DNA of 35,506 nt from a candidate division FCPU426 bacterium (GTDB lineage Bacteria > Oederibacteriota > PGYV01 > Palsa-1178), in assembly GCA_003159495.1 (NCBI GenBank), contig PLPI01000132.1:21001-56506 (forward strand), in the 5' to 3' direction. Below are positions 23,639-32,064 of the stretch, piece by piece. Both the position numbers and the translations under genes were made by a program. A model generated the notes under the pieces. That model saw only the letters and a program-made list of their open reading frames with translations, was not told the origin of the DNA and searched no databases. Within the stretch, counting starts at the first letter, position 1, and the number at the start of each line of letters is the position of its first letter.

Positions 23639-23666
23639 TTGACAAAAAACCTTTAAGTATTAAAAT
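23639..23666 (+). promoter_or_regulatory. Promoter of the DtxR-family gene
   Basis: TTGACA (23639-23644), 16-bp spacer, TAAAAT (23661-23666). The block 23630-23666 matches 28313-28349 at 34 of 37 positions. Confidence 0.7.
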
Positions 23667-23671
23667 CATTA

Positions 23672-23691
23672 ATGTTAGATATGTGTAACAT
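23672..23691 (+). promoter_or_regulatory. Candidate operator just after the transcription start
   Basis: ATGTTA and TAACAT, perfect 6-bp inverted arms separated by GATATGTG (20 bp in all). It lies between the -10 box and the DtxR/MntR-like gene, where an autoregulatory site is expected. Confidence 0.5.
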
Positions 23692-23702
23692 AAAAGGGTG
23701 GT

Positions 23703-24131
23703 GTGCCCGTGGAAGAAAAAAACCTGTCGGCGGCAATGGAAGATTATATTAAAACCATATATACCCTTGAAAAAAGCAGCAAAGTGGCCAGGGTCTCCGA
23801 GATTGGGAGGGCCCTTAACGTAAAAAAGGCCAGTGTTGTGGCGGCGGTTTCACTTCTTCAAAAAAACGAGCTTATAAAACATGAGCGGTACGGTTTTATC
23901 ACGCTGACCGAACGCGGCCTTTCTGTCGCGGAAAAAATAGTGAAAAAAAACCAGGCAGTTTATGAATTTCTTACCATCGCGCTTAAAATAGACGGAGGAA
24001 AAGCGGCAACGGAAGCGTGCGGCATGGAACACGCAATGAGCGAGGAAACGGCTGATAAAATAAGGCAGCTTACAAAATCATTAAAGCCCAGGGGCGCCGG
24101 AAAGAAAATTAAAAAAGCCGCAAGAAAATAA
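23703..24131 (+). CDS. DtxR/MntR-family metal-dependent regulator
   Basis: 142 aa, the length of short MntR-type proteins. GTG start at 23703 (or GTG 23709) behind AAAGGGTGG. The helix-turn-helix is at residues ~30-60 (RVSEIGRALNVKKASVVAAV). By recalled alignment, Cys106, Glu109 and His110 (EACGMEHAMS) match the DtxR site 1 triad region, but the His normally near residue 79 is Asn83 and the first-helix position is Asp14, so the metal site is altered or shared between types. No SH3 domain, and the C-terminus is Lys-rich (KKIKKAARK). Likely binds DNA at the operator 23672-23691. Convergent with the next gene, four bases apart. Confidence 0.8.
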   Translation: MPVEEKNLSAAMEDYIKTIYTLEKSSKVARVSEIGRALNVKKASVVAAVSLLQKNELIKHERYGFITLTERGLSVAEKIVKKNQAVYEFLTIALKIDGGKAATEACGMEHAMSEETADKIRQLTKSLKPRGAGKKIKKAARK

Positions 24132-24135
24132 GCAA

Positions 24136-25221
24136 TTACATTTTTCCGTATAAACCATTTATCTTCCCGGCAATTATATCGTTCGTATAATTGGTTTTGA
24201 CCCTTTCAAACCCTTTTTCAGCCAGTTCATCATAAAGGACGCTGTCAGAAGAAATTTTTCTTATGCATTCCCGCAGGCTTTCCGGGCTGCCTTCCTTAAA
24301 TATGAGTCCGCCGCCGCCGATGACATTGGGTATTTCTCCGGAGCTTGAACCGATTACCGCAATTTTTGAGGCAAAGGCCTCAATTAACACCCTGCCGAAC
24401 TGCTCCTTCCATCGAGGCGTGGTAAGGGAAGGAAGTACTAAAGCGTCAATGGAAGCCAGAAATGAGGCTATCTTATCCCTGCCTAAAAATCCGGAAAATT
24501 CAATTTTGGCGCCTGTCATTGAGGCTCTTTCCTTAATCTTTGCCGTATATTCAGAGTTTCCCGAACCGGCAATCATGAGTTTAACATTATCCAGACCCTT
24601 TAATGAATCAATAAGGGTTTCTATTCCTTTTTCCGGCGTTATCCTTCCAACGTAACCAAGGATAAAACCGCTGGGTCCGGATTTTCTTTTCCTAATAATA
24701 AAATCTTCCATATTCAGTCCATACTGCGGTATGACCTCAATGGGACCGGAAAATCCCCGTGATTTGAAAATATTTTTTGCCTCTTCATTTCCGGCTATGA
24801 TGCCGCCGGAATTTTTTATGCAGTAATTGTTAAAATAAGTGAACATCGGATTGTAGGACCTGGACAGATTTTCCCACGTGAAAAAAAGGCTCTTCTTGCC
24901 GAATTTTTTTGCCGCTTTTATAAACTGCCACGCCGCCATGGTGAATGGTTCTTCTTCCACGTGAACTATGTCAGGGTTGAATTTCCTGACTATATCACAG
25001 GCATTCAAATATATCTGAAACATCCTTTTTTTAAAAATATAAACATTTCCTGTGACATAATTAATGGATCCACCTGTATAAGGCGCGAATTTTATTCCAT
25101 TTTCGAACCAGTAGGGAGGCGTGCACAGGCATATATTGTGGCCATATACGGCCGCAAGAATATCCAGTTTTTGCTGGTGGTATTTTAAAATTGAACTGTG
25201 GGATACGAATAATATTTTCAT
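24136..25221 (-). CDS. Glycosyltransferase family 4
   Basis: 361 aa. The ATG at 25221 (MKILFVSHSSILKYHQQK) is preferred, six bases after AAGG; an ATG two codons upstream is adjacent to it. N-terminal GT-B fold with PDIVHVEEEPFTMAAW and acceptor-side motifs; donor domain LGYVGRITPEKGIETLIDSL, then VLPSLTTPRWKEQFGRVLIE then AFASK. The final Glu pair of the family is replaced by EQFGRVLIEA. Codes on the - strand and converges on the DtxR-family gene. Role: addition of a sugar in surface glycan synthesis (inferred from context). Confidence 0.88.
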   Translation of the reverse strand: MKILFVSHSSILKYHQQKLDILAAVYGHNICLCTPPYWFENGIKFAPYTGGSINYVTGNVYIFKKRMFQIYLNACDIVRKFNPDIVHVEEEPFTMAAWQFIKAAKKFGKKSLFFTWENLSRSYNPMFTYFNNYCIKNSGGIIAGNEEAKNIFKSRGFSGPIEVIPQYGLNMEDFIIRKRKSGPSGFILGYVGRITPEKGIETLIDSLKGLDNVKLMIAGSGNSEYTAKIKERASMTGAKIEFSGFLGRDKIASFLASIDALVLPSLTTPRWKEQFGRVLIEAFASKIAVIGSSSGEIPNVIGGGGLIFKEGSPESLRECIRKISSDSVLYDELAEKGFERVKTNYTNDIIAGKINGLYGKM

Positions 25222-25558
25222 AGTCATCCTTTTTATTATCGGCCGTATGTTTTGCACCGGCTTATTTTAACAAAACATGAAAACAGTTTTTATAATGATT
25301 TTACCCTAAACACAGTTTAACTCTTAGACCTTATTTATGGCAGTTCTGGGTTTCTTTTCTTTTAGCGGTTTATCTTCCTGCCGGCCATGTTCAAATATAT
25401 CTTACCAAACAATTCAGCTATTCCACTCTGTTTTTCGACCTTAAATAATTAAATCATTTCTAATTTACATTGTAAACATAAAAAGTCAATTTACAAAGTC
25501 CGCCCCATCCCACTATGATTGGTATTTTTAGGTTACGACAACGCGCCAATCCCAATCC
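25222..25558. other. Intergenic spacer, no gene seen
   Basis: A/T-rich, between two - strand genes. It should hold the promoter of the GT4 gene at 24136-25221 (no convincing -35/-10 pair found). TTTACAT-TGTAAA, a short odd palindrome near 25463, is the only notable structure. No ORF with a ribosome binding site and no RNA gene seen. Confidence 0.4.
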
Positions 25559-27202
25559 TTATTTTTTGGCGCCGTAAGCCGCAGGTTTAGGAATTTTCTT
25601 GAGGACATAATATTCCGGAATGTCCGACATGTTTGAATAAGCCCCGTTTTTCAGGTAATTTTCCGCCTTTTCTTTCAGCCCCGCTGAGGTGGACGCGTCT
25701 ATTTCCCATTCCGAATCTATCAGCCTGAAAACGAGGTAATCCGCGTTAAATCCGGTGACATTGTTTATCAGTGACTTTCCCCCCGAATACGCTATGCTGG
25801 TATACGCAAAATTCATGCATTTGACTGACGAATTCGCCGGGATCCCCGCCAAAAGCTTGTGCAGCCTGCCGCTAAAAAACGGTATCTTTATAAATTTAAG
25901 GTTGCCAAAATTCATCAGCAGCGCCGCCGTCAATAAAAAAATTGTAATTCCCTTCCTCGGGGCCAGTTTTAAGACCAATTTATCTAGATTTATAAGCAAA
26001 CCCACCGTCATAAAACTGAATAGCGGCAAACCGTAATGGTATTCCATGTTCCTGTGCCCGTATTTAAAGCTGGCTGCGGTAACAATCCACGCCATTGCTA
26101 TGGTAAGGATGCCGTCCACACTTAAAAGCGGAATGAAAAGGAATGTTGAAAAAAGCACGAGATATGGCTTTGCGAACAGCCTGCGCGCCAGTTCAAGCGG
26201 CTGGGAAAGCATTCCCTTAAATATGCCAAAAGGCGTGGCACCCCATCCTCCGTAATCTATGACCATGTTATGCCCTATGCCGTACGGCGCAAAAGCCGGG
26301 ATGATGTATTGCACTGTAAGGATGAACCAAAACAGGCTGGCTGCCATGGTAAATATGGCGAGCCACCGTTTTTTTTCGAAAAAGAAAATATAGAGTGAAA
26401 AACCGCCCATATATATCGCAGTATCTTCTTTAAGCGAGAATATGAGCAGCAGCATCGTCCAATAAAGCCATGTTTTATTGTTCCTTAAAGCCCACCAAAA
26501 AAGAAGCACAAAAAGCGGCATGTATATGGTCAGCGTGAAGCCTATGAAATTCTGTATCATATAATTGTTCAGGAACATGAGACAAATGAGATTTATCAGC
26601 CATTTTTCATGGCCTTTTTCTTCAAGGAGTTTTTTAAGGATAAACACGCTCGACCATAGTACGAAAGGCCCCCAAATCATCAGCATAAAAGGCGACCGCC
26701 AGAGCATGTGCAGAGGTACGGTCAAAAAAAGTATGGGCGAAAAATGGTCGCCAAAAAAGTTCATGGACTGGACAGTGTCGTACATCATCCTGCCGTTGAC
26801 AGTATTTTCCAGGATGGCGTCAAATTCCCCCAGGTCCCACGCGCCCAGCCTGAAAGCCATAAAATCGGTGAAGATCACGGCCCAATACATCAGGAGCATT
26901 ACCGACGCCATTACCGGGAAAAAATATTTGTGCTGAAGGATCCGTTTTGCCTCATCCGCGGCCTTAAGCAGGTAATTGTAAGGGTCTTTCCTTGACACAA
27001 TGAATATGCCCAGACACAGGAAAAGATAGTTCGTTGACCTTCTGAAACCGTCCGTGATCTTGAAGCCGAACAAGTGCCGAAAATTCATGAGGGTGGCGAT
27101 ATAATTAAGCAGGAAAATAAAAACTCCTGCCAGTGCAAAAAACCGCAATACAGCAAGAACCTTTTCCACAGCATCATTTTTTTGTGTTTCCACCAAGCCC
27201 AT
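25559..27202 (-). CDS. DUF2079 multi-pass membrane protein
   Basis: 547 aa with about ten to twelve hydrophobic segments and GAGGTC before the ATG. DUF2079 (PF09852) hallmarks: WDLGEFDAILENTVNGRMMY, FFGDHFSPILFLTVPLHML and IFSLKEDTAIYMGGFSLYIF, with the paired Asp/Glu in the first loops resembling GT-C glycosyltransferases. These proteins are thought to transfer sugars from polyprenyl-phosphate donors, but the substrate is not established. A TATAAT at 27231-27236 (reverse strand) could be its -10. It lies within the surface-polysaccharide genes, about 340 bp upstream of the GT4 gene on the same strand. Confidence 0.82.
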   Translation of the reverse strand: MGLVETQKNDAVEKVLAVLRFFALAGVFIFLLNYIATLMNFRHLFGFKITDGFRRSTNYLFLCLGIFIVSRKDPYNYLLKAADEAKRILQHKYFFPVMASVMLLMYWAVIFTDFMAFRLGAWDLGEFDAILENTVNGRMMYDTVQSMNFFGDHFSPILFLTVPLHMLWRSPFMLMIWGPFVLWSSVFILKKLLEEKGHEKWLINLICLMFLNNYMIQNFIGFTLTIYMPLFVLLFWWALRNNKTWLYWTMLLLIFSLKEDTAIYMGGFSLYIFFFEKKRWLAIFTMAASLFWFILTVQYIIPAFAPYGIGHNMVIDYGGWGATPFGIFKGMLSQPLELARRLFAKPYLVLFSTFLFIPLLSVDGILTIAMAWIVTAASFKYGHRNMEYHYGLPLFSFMTVGLLINLDKLVLKLAPRKGITIFLLTAALLMNFGNLKFIKIPFFSGRLHKLLAGIPANSSVKCMNFAYTSIAYSGGKSLINNVTGFNADYLVFRLIDSEWEIDASTSAGLKEKAENYLKNGAYSNMSDIPEYYVLKKIPKPAAYGAKK

Positions 27203-27352
27203 TTTGACCTCTTATTTTTATCTAAATGGAATTATAACAACCATCTGTATGAAGTGCTAAATAAACCGGGATACATGAAAAAAATGCGTATTAATATATT
27301 TGTCAGCTAACCATTTTTTAACAGACACCACCGTCAATGCAAGTATATCTGA
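27203..27352. other. Intergenic spacer
   Basis: 150 bp between two - strand genes; carries the candidate -10 of the DUF2079 gene (27231-27236). No terminator or ORF found. Confidence 0.4.
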
Positions 27353-28114
27353 TTACAGCCTCGCAACCTCAAGGGCGTACTGAAATGCCTTAATAACTGG
27401 ATTGCGCGAAAAATTCCTGTGTATATAATATGCGTTTTTGCTCGTAATCCTTTTCAGACTATGATTTCTCATATAAGCATCAACACGTTTTTCAAACAAT
27501 TCTCCGCCATAGACAGGATATCTTTCAGAAGCTTCGTTTTTTTCATTATATATCGGCTTTTTAAAATCAGCGTTTCTTACCAGGTAACACTGGTCGGAAA
27601 ATCCAAACCCTTTATAAAAAAGTCTGTTTTCCAAAATCGATTCCTGCTTTGCCATATCACCCGTTTTCTGCCAATTGGGATTGGCAACCAATATTTCTCT
27701 GTCTAATTCCATTTGTTTTATCGATTCGCCTATCCATTCCACACTATTGCCTATCATAGTATCGCCTGAAAAATGGAGCAAATAATCTGTCCTGCAATTG
27801 AATATCCCCGTTAATTCCTGTATTGAATAATAATATCCGCCTTTAAAAGACCCTTGGTCCACAGAAAAGAAATCGAGCACTTTTTCCGCCATGTCATCAA
27901 CAAAAACCGCAGAGGTGATAACATTTTTTTTTATAAGGTCTTCAGCCGATCTTTTTACGCGGATTTTATCATTTACGTTGTTTATATAAAGTATTTTTTC
28001 TTCAAAAACGAACCGGCTGCTATCTATCATCCTTTTTAATCTGCCGGTTTTCATCAAAATTTCCCAATCATTCTCCCAACACTTTGTTTCAAATGTTATA
28101 GAAGGAAATCCCAT
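27353..28114 (-). CDS. Hypothetical protein, possible glycosyltransferase-like (family not recognised)
   Basis: 253 aa with GGGGGAT six bases before the ATG at 28114. The protein begins PSITFETKCWENDWEILMKTG, contains an NNVND motif, an FSGDTMIGNSVEW segment resembling a GT-A nucleotide-binding DxD neighbourhood, and VANPNWQKTG plus GFGFSDQCYLVR further on. I associate this pattern loosely with polysaccharide-cluster GT-A proteins but cannot name a family. No signal peptide or membrane segment. Divergent from the GT4 gene at 28459, with about 345 bases of promoters between. Confidence 0.45.
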   Translation of the reverse strand: MGFPSITFETKCWENDWEILMKTGRLKRMIDSSRFVFEEKILYINNVNDKIRVKRSAEDLIKKNVITSAVFVDDMAEKVLDFFSVDQGSFKGGYYYSIQELTGIFNCRTDYLLHFSGDTMIGNSVEWIGESIKQMELDREILVANPNWQKTGDMAKQESILENRLFYKGFGFSDQCYLVRNADFKKPIYNEKNEASERYPVYGGELFEKRVDAYMRNHSLKRITSKNAYYIHRNFSRNPVIKAFQYALEVARL

Positions 28115-28194
28115 ATATTATCCCCCATAGTTCTGTTTTCATTTGTAATCTGGCATTCTTCATATCAAAACCAGCCAAGATGTTTTAATCACTA

Positions 28195-28222
28195 ATTTTA
28201 CTCCAAATGTTTTTTAAATCAA
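28195..28222 (-). promoter_or_regulatory. Promoter of the 27353-28114 gene
   Basis: On the - strand: TTGATT (28222-28217), 16-bp spacer, TAAAAT (28200-28195). It lies about 80 bases upstream of the start codon. Confidence 0.5.
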
Positions 28223-28312
28223 GAAAAATGTATTAGTTCGTGGTTTTAAAACAATAACAATGTTTTAATTGGATATTTATGCTTAACGGTTAAAAGATTA
28301 AAAAAGGCGGAT

Positions 28313-28349
28313 TTATTACTGTTGACAAAAACCCTTTAAGTATTAGAAT
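28313..28349 (+). promoter_or_regulatory. Promoter upstream of the 28459 glycosyltransferase, twin of 23630-23666
   Basis: TTGACA (28322-28327), 16-bp spacer, TAGAAT (28344-28349). The whole 37-base block, including spacer and flank, matches the promoter at 23630-23666 at 34 positions. It lies about 110 bases before the glycosyltransferase start. A hairpin-forming TTGTCC/GGACAA pair follows in the leader. Confidence 0.65.
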
Positions 28350-28458
28350 TAATTCATTATGGCGTCCTTGTCCTTGTGATGGACAATGTATGCCACAAGT
28401 GCAAAGAGGTATTGTTGATGCCTTGAACCGGCAGGCAAAACGCTTCCGGACAGGCTAA

Positions 28459-29649
28459 ATGCCGGGGAGGCCTTTAATTTTACAGATACAAGACAAAAAT
28501 ATAAAGCATACGATCACCGGAATATTTCCGGAAGCTGTAAATATCCACCTTACCAAGGATGTCGGAGAAATAGCTTACTGCATGCACAAGAAATACGGTT
28601 TTAATGCGGTGCTTGCCGTCAAAAAAAACGACCATAGTTATGGTTACCTTGAGAACGAAGTTAAGGGCCTACGGCTTGATATGATGGATAAAGGAGTTTT
28701 TAGCTACCTTTTAAAAAATTCAAAAAAAATAGACATACTTTATCTGTTTCATTATAAAAGAATAAACTTCATATATTTTTTCTTATATAAACTACTGAAC
28801 CCGCGGGGCATAGCCTATTTGAAACTTGATTGTGACATAGCAAATTTTGATGGTTTTTTCAAAAAAACCGGGAGAAACGTTGTGAAATTCGTTTTAGCAT
28901 CGGGGCTTATAAACTTTGCGGCATTTATTACGGACATATTCTCGACCGAGGTCAAGGAAGGTATCGATAAGATATCCTCATTTCATCCTCAAATTGGAAA
29001 GAAACTTGTATATATACCAAATGGAATTGACGCCGGACTCGCCGGTAAAATTTTTGCGGAAGTAAAAAAAGCGGATAAAAAGGAAAACATCATAATAACG
29101 GCCGGAAGAATTGGCACAAAGCAAAAAAACAGCCTGATGCTGCTTAAAGCGCTGGAACTCCTTGATTTGAGGGATTGGAAGGTGTTTTTTGTGGGGAGCG
29201 TCGAGGATGATTTTTGCGGGACAATAGCGGACTTTTTTGAAAAAAACCCTTACTTAAGGGACAGGGTTATATTTAAGGGAATGTTGGAAAAGAAAGAAGA
29301 GCTGTATTCAATATACAACCGGGCAAAAGTTTTTGTGCTAACATCAGAATTTGAGGGATTCCCGCTGGTATTCCCCGAAGCGCTGCATTTTGGAAATTTG
29401 ATAGTCACCACGAGAATCGGACCTGCCGATGACATCACAGATTCCGGCAGAATTGGTTTTGTGATAGGGCAAAATGACCACGAGGCGCTGGCAAAGAAAC
29501 TTTTTGAAATAATAAAAGATCCGGGAATTTACGCATCAAAATATGATTCAATAATTGAATATTCAAAAAATTTTACTTGGGACAACATAGCGTCAATGCT
29601 TTATAATGCTGTAAAAAACACGGGCAGGTCATTTACGGATCCAGGATAA
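28459..29649 (+). CDS. Glycosyltransferase family 4
   Basis: 396 aa. The ATG at 28459 has only a weak ribosome binding site (ACAGG); a GGGGAGG lies inside the first codons, so the start is uncertain. Donor-binding half: NIIITAGRIGTKQKNSLMLL, RVIFKGMLEKKEELYSIYN, then TSEFEGFPLVFPEALHFG with the E-x7-E pair, followed by GRIGFVIGQND. The N-terminal half (KHTITGIFPEAVNIHLTKD) is the acceptor side. Soluble. Starts the A/T-richer run of glycan genes through 33.9 kb. Likely adds one sugar to a lipid-linked glycan. Confidence 0.85.
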   Translation: MPGRPLILQIQDKNIKHTITGIFPEAVNIHLTKDVGEIAYCMHKKYGFNAVLAVKKNDHSYGYLENEVKGLRLDMMDKGVFSYLLKNSKKIDILYLFHYKRINFIYFFLYKLLNPRGIAYLKLDCDIANFDGFFKKTGRNVVKFVLASGLINFAAFITDIFSTEVKEGIDKISSFHPQIGKKLVYIPNGIDAGLAGKIFAEVKKADKKENIIITAGRIGTKQKNSLMLLKALELLDLRDWKVFFVGSVEDDFCGTIADFFEKNPYLRDRVIFKGMLEKKEELYSIYNRAKVFVLTSEFEGFPLVFPEALHFGNLIVTTRIGPADDITDSGRIGFVIGQNDHEALAKKLFEIIKDPGIYASKYDSIIEYSKNFTWDNIASMLYNAVKNTGRSFTDPG

Positions 29650-29725
29650 ATTTTCGGCACAGGTATAAATGGATGCTTTAATGACAAACGGATAATTGGC
29701 TAAAACTTTTTATAAGAGGCGGAAA

Positions 29726-31177
29726 ATGACGCAGGGTTTTGCAAAAAAAGCTGTTTCAAGTTCGGTTTTCCTTATAACAAGGCAATTTGGCATTAATATA
29801 ATAAATTTTGCCGGAAATCTTATACTTGCGCGCATACTTATACCCGCGGATTTCGGGTTGTATGCCATCATACAGTTTGTCCTTTCGTTTCTAACGCTTG
29901 TCGGCGACGGCGGACTTGGCGCCGCGCTGATAAAAAAGAAAGGCGAATTAAAGGAGGATGAACTCGCGGCTGTTTTTACATTCCAACAGGTTTTTATGAC
30001 TGCAATAACCCTGATATTCATTGCCGCAACGTTCTTTCTCAAACCTTTTGTCAGTGATCCATCGGCGCTGTTGCTTTTCAGGATATCTGCGCTGTCATAC
30101 TTCATGCTGTCATTCAGGATAGTCCCCGTCATTACACTTGAAAGGAATCTGCATTTCGGGAAGATAGCAGTACTTGAGATACTTGAAGTCGTAGCTTTTC
30201 AGGCCACTGCCGTAACGCTTGCCTTTATGAAAGCGGGAGCCCTTGCGCTTGTGGCAGGGCTTGTGGCAAAAAACATAGCGATGCTGATGGTACTTTTTTT
30301 CATATCCGACTGGAAGATAAAGTACAAATGGGATCTAAAAACAGTACTTCCTGAGATACCTTTCGGCCTTTCTTTTCAGGGATTCCACTTCATCAATATG
30401 CTAAAGGACAGCTTTGTGCCGATTTTTATTTCATCAACGCTTGGCATGGCTACTGTGGGTTTCATAAACTGGGCCGGAACGCTCGCAAATTATCCACTCG
30501 TGGCGACTGGGATTATATCGCGCATACTTTTTCCGTTTTTTTCAAAAATTCAGGAAGATGAAGAAAAACTTAAAAAAGCAATAGAACTTATACTAAGTAT
30601 GAGTATTTTTCTTGTATTCGGAATTTTGGCGGTTATTTGGGGAATGGCCAAGCCAATTACGCGGATATTATATACGGAAAAATGGATGCCGGCGCTTGTG
30701 CTTTTTAATTATTTCATCCCGGCAAACCTGATTTCAATCATGATTGCTCCGCTTATAAGCGCTTTTAACGCAAAGGGCAAAGCAAACCATAATTTAGTAT
30801 ATGCGGCCGTATGGGCCGTATTAACCTGGGCTCTTTCGTGGGTGCTTGTTCCGAAATTTGGCATGGAAGGATATGGAATGGCGACGTTAATTACAAGTAT
30901 GGTTTCCTTAAAATACATTTATGATGCAAAAAAAGAATTTAATATAAGCATCAAATCGGCTTTACTGCCCGGTTTTATTGCTTTCGTGCTTGTGTCCGCA
31001 CTTTTGAGGTTTACGGCTGTAAAATATCCGGCGGGTTCACTTGCAATATTGCTGGTTGAATGCGCGGCGGGTTATGCGGTTTACATACTGCTTGCCGTTT
31101 TATTTTCAGGCGGGCATTACCTGAAAGGAATAAGACTGATAGCAAAAAAAGCCGTGGAAAAAGAGGCGGAGTCATGA
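29726..31177 (+). CDS. Wzx-like flippase (MOP superfamily polysaccharide exporter)
   Basis: 483 aa from the ATG at 29726, six bases after GAGG; a TTG at 29696 would add ten residues. About twelve to fourteen hydrophobic segments, beginning KKAVSSSVFLITRQFGINII then NFAGNLILARIL, typical of Polysacc_synt/Wzx proteins. These move lipid-linked oligosaccharides across the inner membrane. Conserved positions of the family (LARILIPADFGLYAI; GGLGAALIKKK) are visible. It overlaps the GT2 gene by ATGA. Fits the adjacent glycosyltransferases: they build the unit, this protein flips it. Confidence 0.9.
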   Translation: MTQGFAKKAVSSSVFLITRQFGINIINFAGNLILARILIPADFGLYAIIQFVLSFLTLVGDGGLGAALIKKKGELKEDELAAVFTFQQVFMTAITLIFIAATFFLKPFVSDPSALLLFRISALSYFMLSFRIVPVITLERNLHFGKIAVLEILEVVAFQATAVTLAFMKAGALALVAGLVAKNIAMLMVLFFISDWKIKYKWDLKTVLPEIPFGLSFQGFHFINMLKDSFVPIFISSTLGMATVGFINWAGTLANYPLVATGIISRILFPFFSKIQEDEEKLKKAIELILSMSIFLVFGILAVIWGMAKPITRILYTEKWMPALVLFNYFIPANLISIMIAPLISAFNAKGKANHNLVYAAVWAVLTWALSWVLVPKFGMEGYGMATLITSMVSLKYIYDAKKEFNISIKSALLPGFIAFVLVSALLRFTAVKYPAGSLAILLVECAAGYAVYILLAVLFSGGHYLKGIRLIAKKAVEKEAES

Positions 31178-32064
31178 TTTACTGCGTCGTTCTGAACTGG
31201 AATAATGCTGTTGACACCATAGAATGCCTTGAGTCGCTGAAAAAACTTTCAAATTCAACCTTCGAAGAATTCAGGATATTATGTGTGGATAATTTTTCGT
31301 CGGACGGATCATATGATGTGATAAAAGATTCTGTAAAAGGTGTTGAATATATCAGGACAGGGGCAAACCTTGGATATTCCGGAGGCAATAATGCCGGCAT
31401 AAAATACGCGCTGGAAAACGGCGCTGACCATGTCTGGATACTTAACAACGACACAATTGCAGACAAAGAGGCGTTGAATGAACTCATTAAACCTTTTAAA
31501 AAAGAAGAAAATATAGGCGCTACAGGCTCGCTTATACTGCGTTATGGTGACAGACGCACAATATGGTTTGCAGGAGGCATATACAAGCGGTTCAGCGGAG
31601 GCACAACGCATTTTCTTGAAAATAAAATATATAACAAATCAATGGACGAAGCCATTAAAAAGAAAAAACATGATTTTCTTTCAGGATGCTCTTTTATGGT
31701 ATCAAAAAAAGCCCTTGAAAAAACAGGACTTATTGACGACAGTCTTTATCTGATGTTTGAAGAGATGGATTATTTTATCAGACTCAGGAAAAACGGATTT
31801 AAATGGGAGATTGTTCCTGAATCCGTTATATACCATAAGGTCTCAAAGACGCTCGGACTCAGCCCGGTAAAACTTTACTATTTTTCCAGGAATATGGTTG
31901 CGATATCAAAAAAATATTTTCCTTTATTTTTGCCTTTTGTCCTGCTTTTCTTTTTAAAATGGCCGCTGTTGTCGACGCTCGTCAAAAACAGAAAAAATTC
32001 GAGACAGGTTGTCAAAGCGCTTATTGACGGGATGTGTGGAAAAGGCGGGAAATATGAAGACTAA
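31174..32064 (+). CDS. Glycosyltransferase family 2 (rhamnosyltransferase-like)
   Basis: 296 aa, starting at the ATG at 31174 inside the ATGA overlap; the longer open frame (from 31060) runs inside the flippase gene and is not used. N-terminal MIYCVVLNWNNAVDTIECLE, the VDNFSSDGS acidic site, ANLGYSGGNNAGI, and WILNNDT (DxD-type metal site) identify GT2 of the WbbL/rhamnosyl type. LSGCSFMVSKKALEKTGLID, then MFEEMDYFIRLRKNGFKWEI complete the catalytic half. The C-terminus has a hydrophobic stretch (FLPFVLLFFLKWPLL), likely a membrane anchor. Overlaps the next gene by 11 bp. Confidence 0.92.
   Translation: MIYCVVLNWNNAVDTIECLESLKKLSNSTFEEFRILCVDNFSSDGSYDVIKDSVKGVEYIRTGANLGYSGGNNAGIKYALENGADHVWILNNDTIADKEALNELIKPFKKEENIGATGSLILRYGDRRTIWFAGGIYKRFSGGTTHFLENKIYNKSMDEAIKKKKHDFLSGCSFMVSKKALEKTGLIDDSLYLMFEEMDYFIRLRKNGFKWEIVPESVIYHKVSKTLGLSPVKLYYFSRNMVAISKKYFPLFLPFVLLFFLKWPLLSTLVKNRKNSRQVVKALIDGMCGKGGKYED

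Noticed and set aside
28115-28458. A protein gene between the divergent genes
   Set aside because: The spacer is rich in promoters, with only the short palindrome TTGTCC/GGACAA; no start codon with a ribosome binding site leads to a useful frame.
31060-31173. Upstream extension of the GT2 gene
   Set aside because: It lies inside the flippase gene; the ATG at 31174 with AGGCGGAG and the ATGA overlap is the natural start.
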